Source of the DNA: Flavobacteriales bacterium UBA3376 | Lineage (GTDB): Bacteria; Bacteroidota; Bacteroidia; Flavobacteriales; Weeksellaceae | Reading direction: 5' to 3' | DNA: 12,517 nucleotides | Assembly: GCA_002359055.1 (NCBI GenBank) | Contig: DEQC01000106.1 | Coordinates: 20,806 to 33,322 of the forward strand | Part shown: positions 7,243 to 12,517 of the stretch, in pieces | Position numbering within the stretch: the first letter of the stretch is position 1 | Layout of the letters: the number at the start of each line of letters is the position of its first letter | Notes under the pieces: generated by a model | Seen by the model: the letters and a program-made list of their open reading frames with translations, nothing else | What the model was told of the DNA's origin: nothing | Database searches by the model: none | Position numbers and translations under genes: made by a program

Positions 7243-8003
7243 AATTAGCCGAACTCAAAGAATTCTTAGACGAAAAGGTTGAACTATACAACAACTCGGA
7301 TTTCATCAAAAGTGATCCTATTCAAGTTCCACATCGTTATTCTACAAAAGAAGACATTGAAATCGCTGCTTTTTTTGCTGCGAATATGGCTTGGGGCAAT
7401 CGAAAAATGATTATCAACAAACTCAATGATTTGATGAATCGTTTGGGAAATTCTCCTTTTGATTTTGTGATGAATTATTCTGAAGATGAATTTGAAAAAA
7501 TAGAAGATTTCAAACACAGAACGATGAATTCGTTGGACATTGACTTTATGTTACGTTCGCTTCAAAACATTTATAAAAACCACAATGGATTGGAAGCTAC
7601 TTTATCATTTGACCCAAAAGATGAAGATAGTTTCAATGCATTGGAAAACTTTAGAAATATATTTTTAGAAATTTCTCATGAGAAACGCTCTGAAAAACAC
7701 ATTTCAAGTCCACAAAAAGGTTCTGCTTCTAAAAGATTAAATATGTTTTTACGATGGATGGTTAGAGAGGATCATCAAGGAGTTGATTTTGGGATTTGGA
7801 AAAATATTAAAAGTTCACAATTGGTTTGTCCATTGGATGTTCATTCAGGCAACGTTGGAAGAAAGTTGGGTTTGTTGACACGTAAACAAAACGATTGGAA
7901 AGCTGCAATTGAATTGAATTCAAATTTAAAAAAAATGGACAATCATGATCCAGTAAAATATGATTTTGCCTTATTTGGCTTGGGAGTTTTTGAAAAATTT
8001 TGA
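7239..8003 (+). CDS. TIGR02757/DUF2400 family protein (possible DNA-glycosylase fold)
   Basis: The 254-residue soluble protein has the full family pattern: HRYSTKEDIEIAAFFAANM (32-50) followed by AWGNR, SPQKGSASKRLNMFLRWMVR (157-176), PLDVHSGNVGRKLGLL (198-213) and DPVKYDFALFGLG (237-249) near the C-terminus. Function in the family is not established. The PLDVHSGNVGRKLGL stretch looks like the catalytic-Asp loop of HhH-GPD DNA glycosylases (VDTHxxRVxxRLGL in endonuclease III relatives), with D200 in the catalytic position. RLNMFLRWMVR would be the helix before it. A base-excision role is inference only. It is translationally coupled to the LIC_10190-like gene by ATGA and is convergent with the regulator fragment 21 bp downstream. 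Length is normal for the family, and nothing suggests truncation. Confidence 0.85.
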   Translation: MKLAELKEFLDEKVELYNNSDFIKSDPIQVPHRYSTKEDIEIAAFFAANMAWGNRKMIINKLNDLMNRLGNSPFDFVMNYSEDEFEKIEDFKHRTMNSLDIDFMLRSLQNIYKNHNGLEATLSFDPKDEDSFNALENFRNIFLEISHEKRSEKHISSPQKGSASKRLNMFLRWMVREDHQGVDFGIWKNIKSSQLVCPLDVHSGNVGRKLGLLTRKQNDWKAAIELNSNLKKMDNHDPVKYDFALFGLGVFEKF

Positions 8004-8024
8004 TTTGAATAAAACAATTATTGA

Positions 8025-8750
8025 TTATTCATTTTTATCCAAATGTTTGACGAAACTCGAAGGAGTAACACCTGTAAACATTTTGAAAACCGTGGAAAAT
8101 TTTGAATGTGAAGAAAATCCGCACTCTTTGGCCAAAAAACTCAATTTATATAATCGATATTTCTCGTCATTGTAAAGTTTGTCCAAAATATAATAAATTC
8201 TATTTTCATTGATAAACTTATTGAAATCCTTTCCTAAATCATGATTCAGAACATGTGACAAATATTTTGTGTTGACATTTAATATTGATGATAAGTCGGC
8301 AATAGTTATGTTCGATTGGAGAAAACCTTTAGATTGCACAAATTCTTCTAATCCATCCAATATTTTTTGATTGACTTCTTCATTAACAATTATTTTTGGA
8401 GTTGATTTTACAACTTTTGATTTCTCTTGGATTAAACTTTCTGAATTAAAACTTTCGAGTTTAGCTTTCAATTCTTTGATTTTATTTCTAGTTTTTCTTC
8501 TTACGTAGAAATAAATAAAAACAAATGCCAGCAATCCCAAACAGAAAAGAGTAAAAATCATTGAAACCACTTGATTTTTCTTTTCTAAGAATTGATTTTC
8601 TGCTTTAAAGTTTTCTATGAACCTTTCTAAAAGTTGGATTTTATTTTCATTGATTTCATTTGTCATTTTTTTGACTTGCGTCAAATATTTGTATGAATTT
8701 ACAGTATCATTTACTGAGTAGTAATATTCGTAAAGTTGGTTATAAATCAT
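8025..8750 (-). CDS. AraC-family regulator with TPR remnant and membrane helix, apparently 5'-truncated
   Basis: The 241-residue product has one TPR-like helix pair at the very start (about 2-30), a coiled segment, and a transmembrane helix at about 61-83 followed by RRK. A C-terminal AraC DNA-binding domain follows, with HTH1 near 150-170 (IADLSSILNVNTKYLSHVLN) and HTH2 near 203-224 (LSFLAKECGFSSHSKF) ending in TGVTPSSFV. Flavobacterial proteins of this layout normally have a signal peptide and several periplasmic TPRs before the helix, for about 500-600 residues in all. Here an in-frame stop lies 9 bp upstream of the ATG and the divergent exporter gene begins 12 bp away, so the sensor half is absent. 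The DNA-binding half is intact. It is either a decayed remnant or a short regulator lacking its sensor. I see no good TAnnTTTG promoter on this strand upstream. Confidence 0.7.
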   Translation of the reverse strand: MIYNQLYEYYYSVNDTVNSYKYLTQVKKMTNEINENKIQLLERFIENFKAENQFLEKKNQVVSMIFTLFCLGLLAFVFIYFYVRRKTRNKIKELKAKLESFNSESLIQEKSKVVKSTPKIIVNEEVNQKILDGLEEFVQSKGFLQSNITIADLSSILNVNTKYLSHVLNHDLGKDFNKFINENRIYYILDKLYNDEKYRLYKLSFLAKECGFSSHSKFSTVFKMFTGVTPSSFVKHLDKNE

Positions 8751-8758
8751 TAATTTTG
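8751..8758 (+). promoter_or_regulatory. Predicted -7 element for the ABC exporter gene
   Basis: TAATTTTG matches TAnnTTTG exactly in the 12-bp gap between the divergent regulator fragment and the exporter. It ends 4 nt before the ATG at 8763, implying a leaderless or nearly leaderless transcript. The only nearby TTG (8736-8738) is too close for a normal -33, so support is limited. Confidence 0.3.
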
Positions 8759-8762
8759 ATCA

Positions 8763-10544
8763 ATGACTATTTTCCAACTTTTCAAAAACCTATGGCCGTT
8801 TGTTAAACCTTATCGGTTTTTAGTTTTTGCTGCACTTTTTCTTACGTTGATCGGTTCTTTCACTGCTCAAGTCAATGCGCTTACACTTCAATACACAGTT
8901 GATGAAATCAATCAATTGGTTGAAAATGGCGAAGGTTTAGAAGCTGGAATGTATATTCTAATTACCATATCGATTATTTTACTCGCCAAAGAAATTATCA
9001 ATGTTCTCATCACTTTTGGGCAAAAATTCTATGGTGAAAAACTTAGGATTTATATCTCAAGAGACCTCGCCCAAGTAATCATCGATAAAATTTTGACTTA
9101 TCGAATGGCGTTTTACACTTCGAATGACAACGAATCTGGGAAATTACAAACTCGAATCGATAGAGGAATTGAGAGTTTGACTCGTTTGGTCCAAAACTTT
9201 TTCATCAATATTTTACCACTTTTCGCCAACTCCTTTATTGCATTAATACTTATGTTCAACGCCAACTTTTGGGTAGGACTTGTTGGATTAATGATAGTCC
9301 CTGTTTATATTTTCATCACTATCAAACAAGCAAAAACTCTAAGTGGCTGGAGAAGAAATATGAGAAATTTCCGAGAAAGAAAAAGTCAAGGAATCGTCAA
9401 TATTATACAATCCATCACAGTTATCAAATCGTTCAATCGAGAATCCATTGAATCTGAAAAACAAAATCAAATCCAATACGAATTGACAGAAAACCAATTA
9501 AAAACTCAAAAAACTGGATTTCTTTTCAATGGAATTAAAACTTTTGTCGAACAAATCGGTGTAGTAATTATCATAATACTCACCGCCTTTTTGGTTTTGG
9601 ACGGGCAAATGAGCATTGGCATGATTATGTTTCACATTTTACTATTCAACAACGTGACCGCGCCTATTGGTCAGTTGCATAGGATTTTTGATGAAATGAA
9701 TGATGCGATGATTTATTCTGAAACATTCTTTGAAATTTTAAATTCCGATCATGAAATAGAAAATTCAGGAACTTATAAACCTGAAAAAATCGAAGGTAAA
9801 TTTGAACTAAAAAACGTCGATTTCATTTATCCGAATGGCACTCAAGCACTTTACGATGTAAATATGGAGATTTTACCTAATAAAATAACTGCACTCGTCG
9901 GACTGAGTGGAGCTGGAAAAAGTACGATTATCAATCTTTTAGACAAATTTTACGAACCTACGAGTGGTGAAATTCTTTTGGATGGAGTTCCTTTGAAGGA
10001 ATATGAAACTAAGTTTCTAAGACAAAACATTGGTTTGGTTTTGCAAAAAAATCATATTTTCAGTGGAAGCATCGAGGAGAACATCACTTATGGAAATCCT
10101 GATGCAAGTAAGGAGGAAATAGAAAATGCAGCCAAACAAGCATATATTTATGATCAAATAATGGAACTTCCAGAGAAATTCAGTAGTAATGCACTTTTGT
10201 TGTCTGGAGGTCAACAACAAAGAATTGCCATCGCTCGAATGTTTTTAAAAAATCCACCCATTATTTTTTTGGATGAACCCACTGCTAGTTTAGATGCAAT
10301 TGCCACTGAGCAAATCAAAAATAGTTTGGATGCCATCAAAAAAGATAGAACTGTGATCATCATTTCGCATAGTATTTCTCAAATTATAGATTCTAATGTT
10401 ATTTTTGCCATGGAAACTGGAAAAGTAGCCGAATCAGGAACGCATGATGAAATTTACAATAAAAATGGCGTTTATAAAGATATATTTGACGCGATGGCTC
10501 GAAGTTTAAATATCGAAAAAATCGCTAAAACTTTTGAAGAATAA
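8763..10544 (+). CDS. ABC exporter half-transporter (fused permease and ATPase, MsbA/MDR-type)
   Basis: The 593-residue protein has an N-terminal six-helix membrane domain (about 18-310; helices near 18-35, 62-82, 150-166, 170-187, 262-280 and 282-300) and a C-terminal nucleotide-binding domain from about 345. Walker A is GLSGAGKST (380-388), the Q-loop glutamine is Q428, the signature is LSGGQQQR (480-487), Walker B is IIFLDE (500-505) and the H-loop is H536. A homodimer in the inner membrane exporting a lipid, peptide or drug is expected; the substrate cannot be read from sequence. The stretch before the signature (LPEKFSSNALL) is about four residues shorter than usual and lacks the GExG X-loop. 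The hydrolase gene follows after 4 bp, so the two are probably co-transcribed. It is not named msbA because several paralogues are usual. Confidence 0.9.
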   Translation: MTIFQLFKNLWPFVKPYRFLVFAALFLTLIGSFTAQVNALTLQYTVDEINQLVENGEGLEAGMYILITISIILLAKEIINVLITFGQKFYGEKLRIYISRDLAQVIIDKILTYRMAFYTSNDNESGKLQTRIDRGIESLTRLVQNFFINILPLFANSFIALILMFNANFWVGLVGLMIVPVYIFITIKQAKTLSGWRRNMRNFRERKSQGIVNIIQSITVIKSFNRESIESEKQNQIQYELTENQLKTQKTGFLFNGIKTFVEQIGVVIIIILTAFLVLDGQMSIGMIMFHILLFNNVTAPIGQLHRIFDEMNDAMIYSETFFEILNSDHEIENSGTYKPEKIEGKFELKNVDFIYPNGTQALYDVNMEILPNKITALVGLSGAGKSTIINLLDKFYEPTSGEILLDGVPLKEYETKFLRQNIGLVLQKNHIFSGSIEENITYGNPDASKEEIENAAKQAYIYDQIMELPEKFSSNALLLSGGQQQRIAIARMFLKNPPIIFLDEPTASLDAIATEQIKNSLDAIKKDRTVIIISHSISQIIDSNVIFAMETGKVAESGTHDEIYNKNGVYKDIFDAMARSLNIEKIAKTFEE

Positions 10545-10548
10545 ATAA

Positions 10549-11211
10549 ATGAAAGAATTAAAAGACATTAAATATTTAGAAAGAAAACCGAGGATTCAGT
10601 TGGATAAAAACCCATTGATTTTATTGATTCATGGCTATGGAAGCAATGAAGAGGATTTATTTAGCTTTGCAGAAGATTTGCCTGACGAATTTCATGTAAT
10701 CAGTGTTAGAGCTTTGCACACTTTATCTATGGGAATGTATGCTTGGTATGCAATTGACTTCATCAATATGGAAAAGTTCAACAACATCCCACAAGGTTTA
10801 GAATCAAGAGATCGATTGGTAGAATTCATCGATGCGATTTGCACTCAAGAAAATTTGGACAAAAAAAATGTATGGTTGATGGGTTTCAGTCAGGGAGCAA
10901 TTTTAAGTTATTCAATCGCCATGAATTTCCCAGAAAAAGTTAAAAACATAGCGATTTTAAGCGGATATCCAGAACCTAATTTTATAGGTGAAGAAATAGA
11001 AATCAAACCCGAATTTTCAAATTTAAATTTCTTTATTTCTCATGGAATTGAAGATATGGTGATTCCTGTTGATTGGGCGAGAAAAGGTCAAGAAATGTTG
11101 AATCAACTCAACATAAAAAACGAATACCACGAATACAATAGTGGACATGGAATAAACCCGCAGAACTATTGGGATTTAATGAATTGGATGAAAATCAGTT
11201 TAAAAAGTTAA
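10549..11211 (+). CDS. Alpha/beta hydrolase of the phospholipase/carboxylesterase family
   Basis: The 220-residue single-domain serine hydrolase has no signal peptide, so is probably cytoplasmic. The oxyanion-hole segment is LLIHGYGSNEEDL (25-37), and the nucleophile elbow GFSQG places S114 as nucleophile. The acid is D169 in HGIEDMVIP, and the base is H200 in NSGHGI. Length and spacing match the YpfH/acyl-protein thioesterase-like carboxylesterases, which hydrolyse short acyl esters or thioesters. The true substrate is unknown. The LHTLSMGMYAWYAIDF segment (56-71) matches the family's aromatic-rich region with a WY pair. It starts 4 bp after the exporter stop and is probably in the same operon, perhaps processing an exported or related lipid-like compound, which is speculative. 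A possible hairpin terminator follows at 11229-11264. Confidence 0.88.
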   Translation: MKELKDIKYLERKPRIQLDKNPLILLIHGYGSNEEDLFSFAEDLPDEFHVISVRALHTLSMGMYAWYAIDFINMEKFNNIPQGLESRDRLVEFIDAICTQENLDKKNVWLMGFSQGAILSYSIAMNFPEKVKNIAILSGYPEPNFIGEEIEIKPEFSNLNFFISHGIEDMVIPVDWARKGQEMLNQLNIKNEYHEYNSGHGINPQNYWDLMNWMKISLKS

Positions 11212-11228
11212 TCCAAAACTAAAAAACT

Positions 11229-11264
11229 AAGTTCTAAAAATGAGTGATTTACTTTTTTGAACTT
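11229..11264. repeat. Near-perfect 12-bp inverted repeat between the hydrolase gene and the pdxA promoter
   Basis: AAGTTCTAAAAA (11229-11240) faces TTTTTTGAACTT (11253-11264); 11 of 12 positions pair, around a 12-nt loop. It begins 18 bp after the hydrolase stop and ends 1 nt before the pdxA -7 box, so it covers the promoter spacer. It could be a weak terminator for the upstream operon, an operator for pdxA, or both. No long T-run follows the right arm. Confidence 0.4.
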
Positions 11265-11265
11265 C

Positions 11266-11273
11266 TATCTTTG
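11266..11273 (+). promoter_or_regulatory. Predicted -7 element for pdxA
   Basis: TATCTTTG matches TAnnTTTG exactly, 26 bp before the ATG at 11299. No TTG lies at normal -33 spacing; that region is inside the inverted repeat at 11229-11264. The box lies downstream of the TTG at 11257, which argues against that codon as the start of pdxA. Confidence 0.45.
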
Positions 11274-11298
11274 CAAGAATTACAACAATAAGATCATA

Positions 11299-12369
11299 AT
11301 GAGTAATAACAACATATTGCCGAAAGTAGCTATTTCTGTTGGTGACATCAATGGAATTGGCTATGAAATCATAGCTAAAACCTTGGCCAACAAAGAAATT
11401 TTAGAAATATTCACACCTGTGATTTTCGGATCGACCAGGCATTTAAATTTTTATAAAAACCTATTAGAAATGGACTATTTGCATTTTTATGGGATCCATT
11501 CAATAGATAAAGCTATCGATAAGAAAATCAATGTTTTCAATATTTGGAAAGAAGGACCAGAAATAGAACCTGGACAATCGACCAAAGAAGCTGGAGCAAT
11601 GGCTTATGAATCTTTGAAAGCGGCTGCTCAAGCTGTGAAAGATGGGTTTTGCGATGTATTGGTTACTGCTCCAATCAACAAAAACAACATTCAATCGGAG
11701 GCGTTTAATTTTCCAGGACACACTGAATATTTAGGTGAAGTTTGGGGAGGAAATCCTTTGATGTTTTTAGTTTCCGATAAATTAAAGGTCAGTATGGTGA
11801 CTCAACACATTCCCTTGCAAGAGGTAGCCAAAAGTATCAATAAGAAAAATATTGCTCAGAAAATTCACGCATTACACGATTCATTGGTGAAAGATTATGG
11901 AGTCAGAAAACCTAAGATTGCAGTTTTAGGATTGAATCCACATTCAGGAGATGGAGGATTATTGGGAACGGAAGAGCAAGAAATCATCATTCCAGCCATT
12001 CAATCCGTATTTAAAAAAGACATTTTGGTTTATGGACCTTATGCAGCTGATAGTTTTTTCACACCTAACAATTTAAAAATGTTCGATGCGATTTTAGGTA
12101 TGTACCATGATCAAGTTTTGACACCATTTAAAACAATTTCGTTTGAAGATGGTGTCAATTATACAGCTTCGCTTCCATATGTGAGGACTTCGCCTGATCA
12201 TGGAGTTGCATATGACATTGCTGGCAAAGGAATTGCGGATGAAACCTCTTTTAGAGAAGCTATTTATACAGCCATAGATATTTTTAAGAAACGAAGAGAA
12301 TACGAGGAAATAACTGCTAATATTTTGCAAACTCAAGAATTAAATACCGATAAAAATTCAGATCAATAA
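11299..12369 (+). CDS. pdxA: 4-hydroxythreonine-4-phosphate dehydrogenase
   Basis: PdxA oxidises 4-phosphohydroxy-L-threonine with NAD+ in the DXP-dependent pyridoxal phosphate (vitamin B6) pathway; it is a cytoplasmic, metal-dependent homodimer. I chose ATG 11299 (356 residues) over the in-frame TTG at 11257, because the TTG lies upstream of the predicted promoter box and the family N-terminus (PKVAISVGDINGIGYEI) begins just after ATG 11299. The three metal ligands are visible: H141 in PGHTEYLG, H215 in GLNPHSGDGG and H270 in GMYHDQVLTPFK. LVTAPINK (121-128), TQHIPL (168-173) and the SPDHGVAYDIAGKGIAD region (298-314) are further family motifs. Length is typical or slightly long because of a polar C-terminal tail. 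It is followed by the start of a DUF177-like gene, a neighbour order seen in other Bacteroidota. Confidence 0.95.
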   Translation: MSNNNILPKVAISVGDINGIGYEIIAKTLANKEILEIFTPVIFGSTRHLNFYKNLLEMDYLHFYGIHSIDKAIDKKINVFNIWKEGPEIEPGQSTKEAGAMAYESLKAAAQAVKDGFCDVLVTAPINKNNIQSEAFNFPGHTEYLGEVWGGNPLMFLVSDKLKVSMVTQHIPLQEVAKSINKKNIAQKIHALHDSLVKDYGVRKPKIAVLGLNPHSGDGGLLGTEEQEIIIPAIQSVFKKDILVYGPYAADSFFTPNNLKMFDAILGMYHDQVLTPFKTISFEDGVNYTASLPYVRTSPDHGVAYDIAGKGIADETSFREAIYTAIDIFKKRREYEEITANILQTQELNTDKNSDQ

Positions 12370-12435
12370 GTGTTTGTACAATAAATGAAAAGCGGTTCAA
12401 CTTTAGATTTATTTTAGAATAATAACAAAAAATTA

Positions 12436-12465
12436 TTGTTTTCCAATAAGATAGTAGTATATTTG
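12436..12465 (+). promoter_or_regulatory. Predicted Bacteroidota promoter for the DUF177-like gene
   Basis: TTG at 12436-12438, a 19-nt spacer and TATATTTG at 12458-12465 together make the best promoter match in the window (exact TAnnTTTG with ideal spacing). Transcription would start near 12471, about 12 nt before the ATG. It implies that the downstream genes can be read independently of pdxA. Confidence 0.55.
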
Positions 12466-12482
12466 CCACCCATTTTTGTGTT

Positions 12483-12517
12483 ATGGAGAAATTCAATAAT
12501 TATGATGTTTCCTTTGC
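12483..12517 (+). CDS. Start of a DUF177/YceD-like gene (3' end outside window)
   Basis: Only 11 full codons are present (MEKFNNYDVSF, then a partial codon GC that must be Ala). The beginning resembles the N-terminus of Bacteroidota DUF177 proteins, which start with a short polar stretch followed by a V/I-[SP]-F segment. The position after pdxA fits, since DUF177 genes often sit between pdxA and rpmF (ribosomal protein L32) in this phylum. It has its own well-formed promoter. The identification rests on a few residues plus context, so it is tentative. The predicted continuation would be rpmF and then fabH outside the window. Confidence 0.5.
   Translation, partial: MEKFNNYDVSF

Noticed and set aside
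7960..8175. Frameshifted extension of the TIGR02757 protein in another plus frame
   Set aside because: The TIGR02757 protein already ends at its normal length after the DPVKYDFALFGLG motif, and the other frame is antisense to the AraC domain.
11257..11298. TTG at 11257 as start of pdxA
   Set aside because: It lies upstream of the predicted -7 box and adds 14 residues with no family similarity; ATG 11299 precedes the conserved N-terminus.
12380..12413. Terminator after pdxA
   Set aside because: Only a 7-bp AT stem (AATAAAT/ATTTATT) with a 20-nt loop and no U-tract could be found, too weak to call.
1..12517. CRISPR arrays, tRNA/rRNA genes, insertion sequences, riboswitches
   Set aside because: No regular direct repeats, cloverleaf sequences, transposase motifs or conserved aptamer sequences were noticed in reading either strand.

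Overview
The window looks like chromosomal DNA of a Bacteroidota bacterium, most likely class Flavobacteriia. It is AT-rich. Shine-Dalgarno sequences are mostly absent ahead of genes, and several genes are preceded by the Bacteroidota sigma-factor -7 box TAnnTTTG, some with an upstream TTG/TTTG. Several proteins belong to Bacteroidota-typical families (a LIC_10190-like membrane protein, a TIGR02757/DUF2400 protein, a TPR-transmembrane-AraC regulator, and a DUF177 start downstream of pdxA). The first residues of the DUF177 protein resemble Weeksellaceae versions, but that is only a weak hint at family level.

Layout. (1) 1-677 (+): the 3' end of a membrane protein, probably a PMT/GT39-type glycosyltransferase. 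Its stop codon directly abuts that of the convergent gene. (2) 678-2495 (-): a dapF-mltG operon covering diaminopimelate (lysine and peptidoglycan precursor) synthesis and glycan-strand release. (3) 2496-2678: a divergent promoter region. (4) 2679-4172 (+): a DegP/HtrA periplasmic protease, closed by a very strong 19-bp-stem terminator. (5) 4307-4801 (+): a small secreted beta-rich protein, probably an outer-membrane barrel. (6) 4874-8003 (+): a tightly packed trio of LolD-like ABC ATPase, LIC_10190-like membrane protein and TIGR02757 protein. (7) 8025-8750 (-): a regulator gene that looks 5'-truncated, keeping the last TPR, the membrane helix and the AraC domain. (8) 8763-11211 (+): an MsbA-type ABC exporter followed by an alpha/beta hydrolase. 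(9) 11299-12369 (+): pdxA (vitamin B6). (10) 12483 to the end (+): the first codons of a DUF177/YceD-like gene, which in this phylum usually leads into rpmF and the fatty-acid genes.

Most of the window is ordinary core genome with an envelope theme: peptidoglycan (dapF, mltG), periplasmic quality control (degP), an outer-membrane protein, a LolD-like ATPase, a lipid/drug-type exporter and glycosyltransferase-like membrane proteins. I could not support a new multi-gene system. The points most worth a second look are the truncated regulator wedged between the TIGR02757 gene and the exporter, a DNA-glycosylase-like Asp motif in the TIGR02757 protein, the missing X-loop in the exporter, and an inverted repeat pressed against the pdxA promoter. 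No RNA genes, mobile elements or CRISPR arrays were seen. The longest gene-free stretch is 183 bp (2496-2678).
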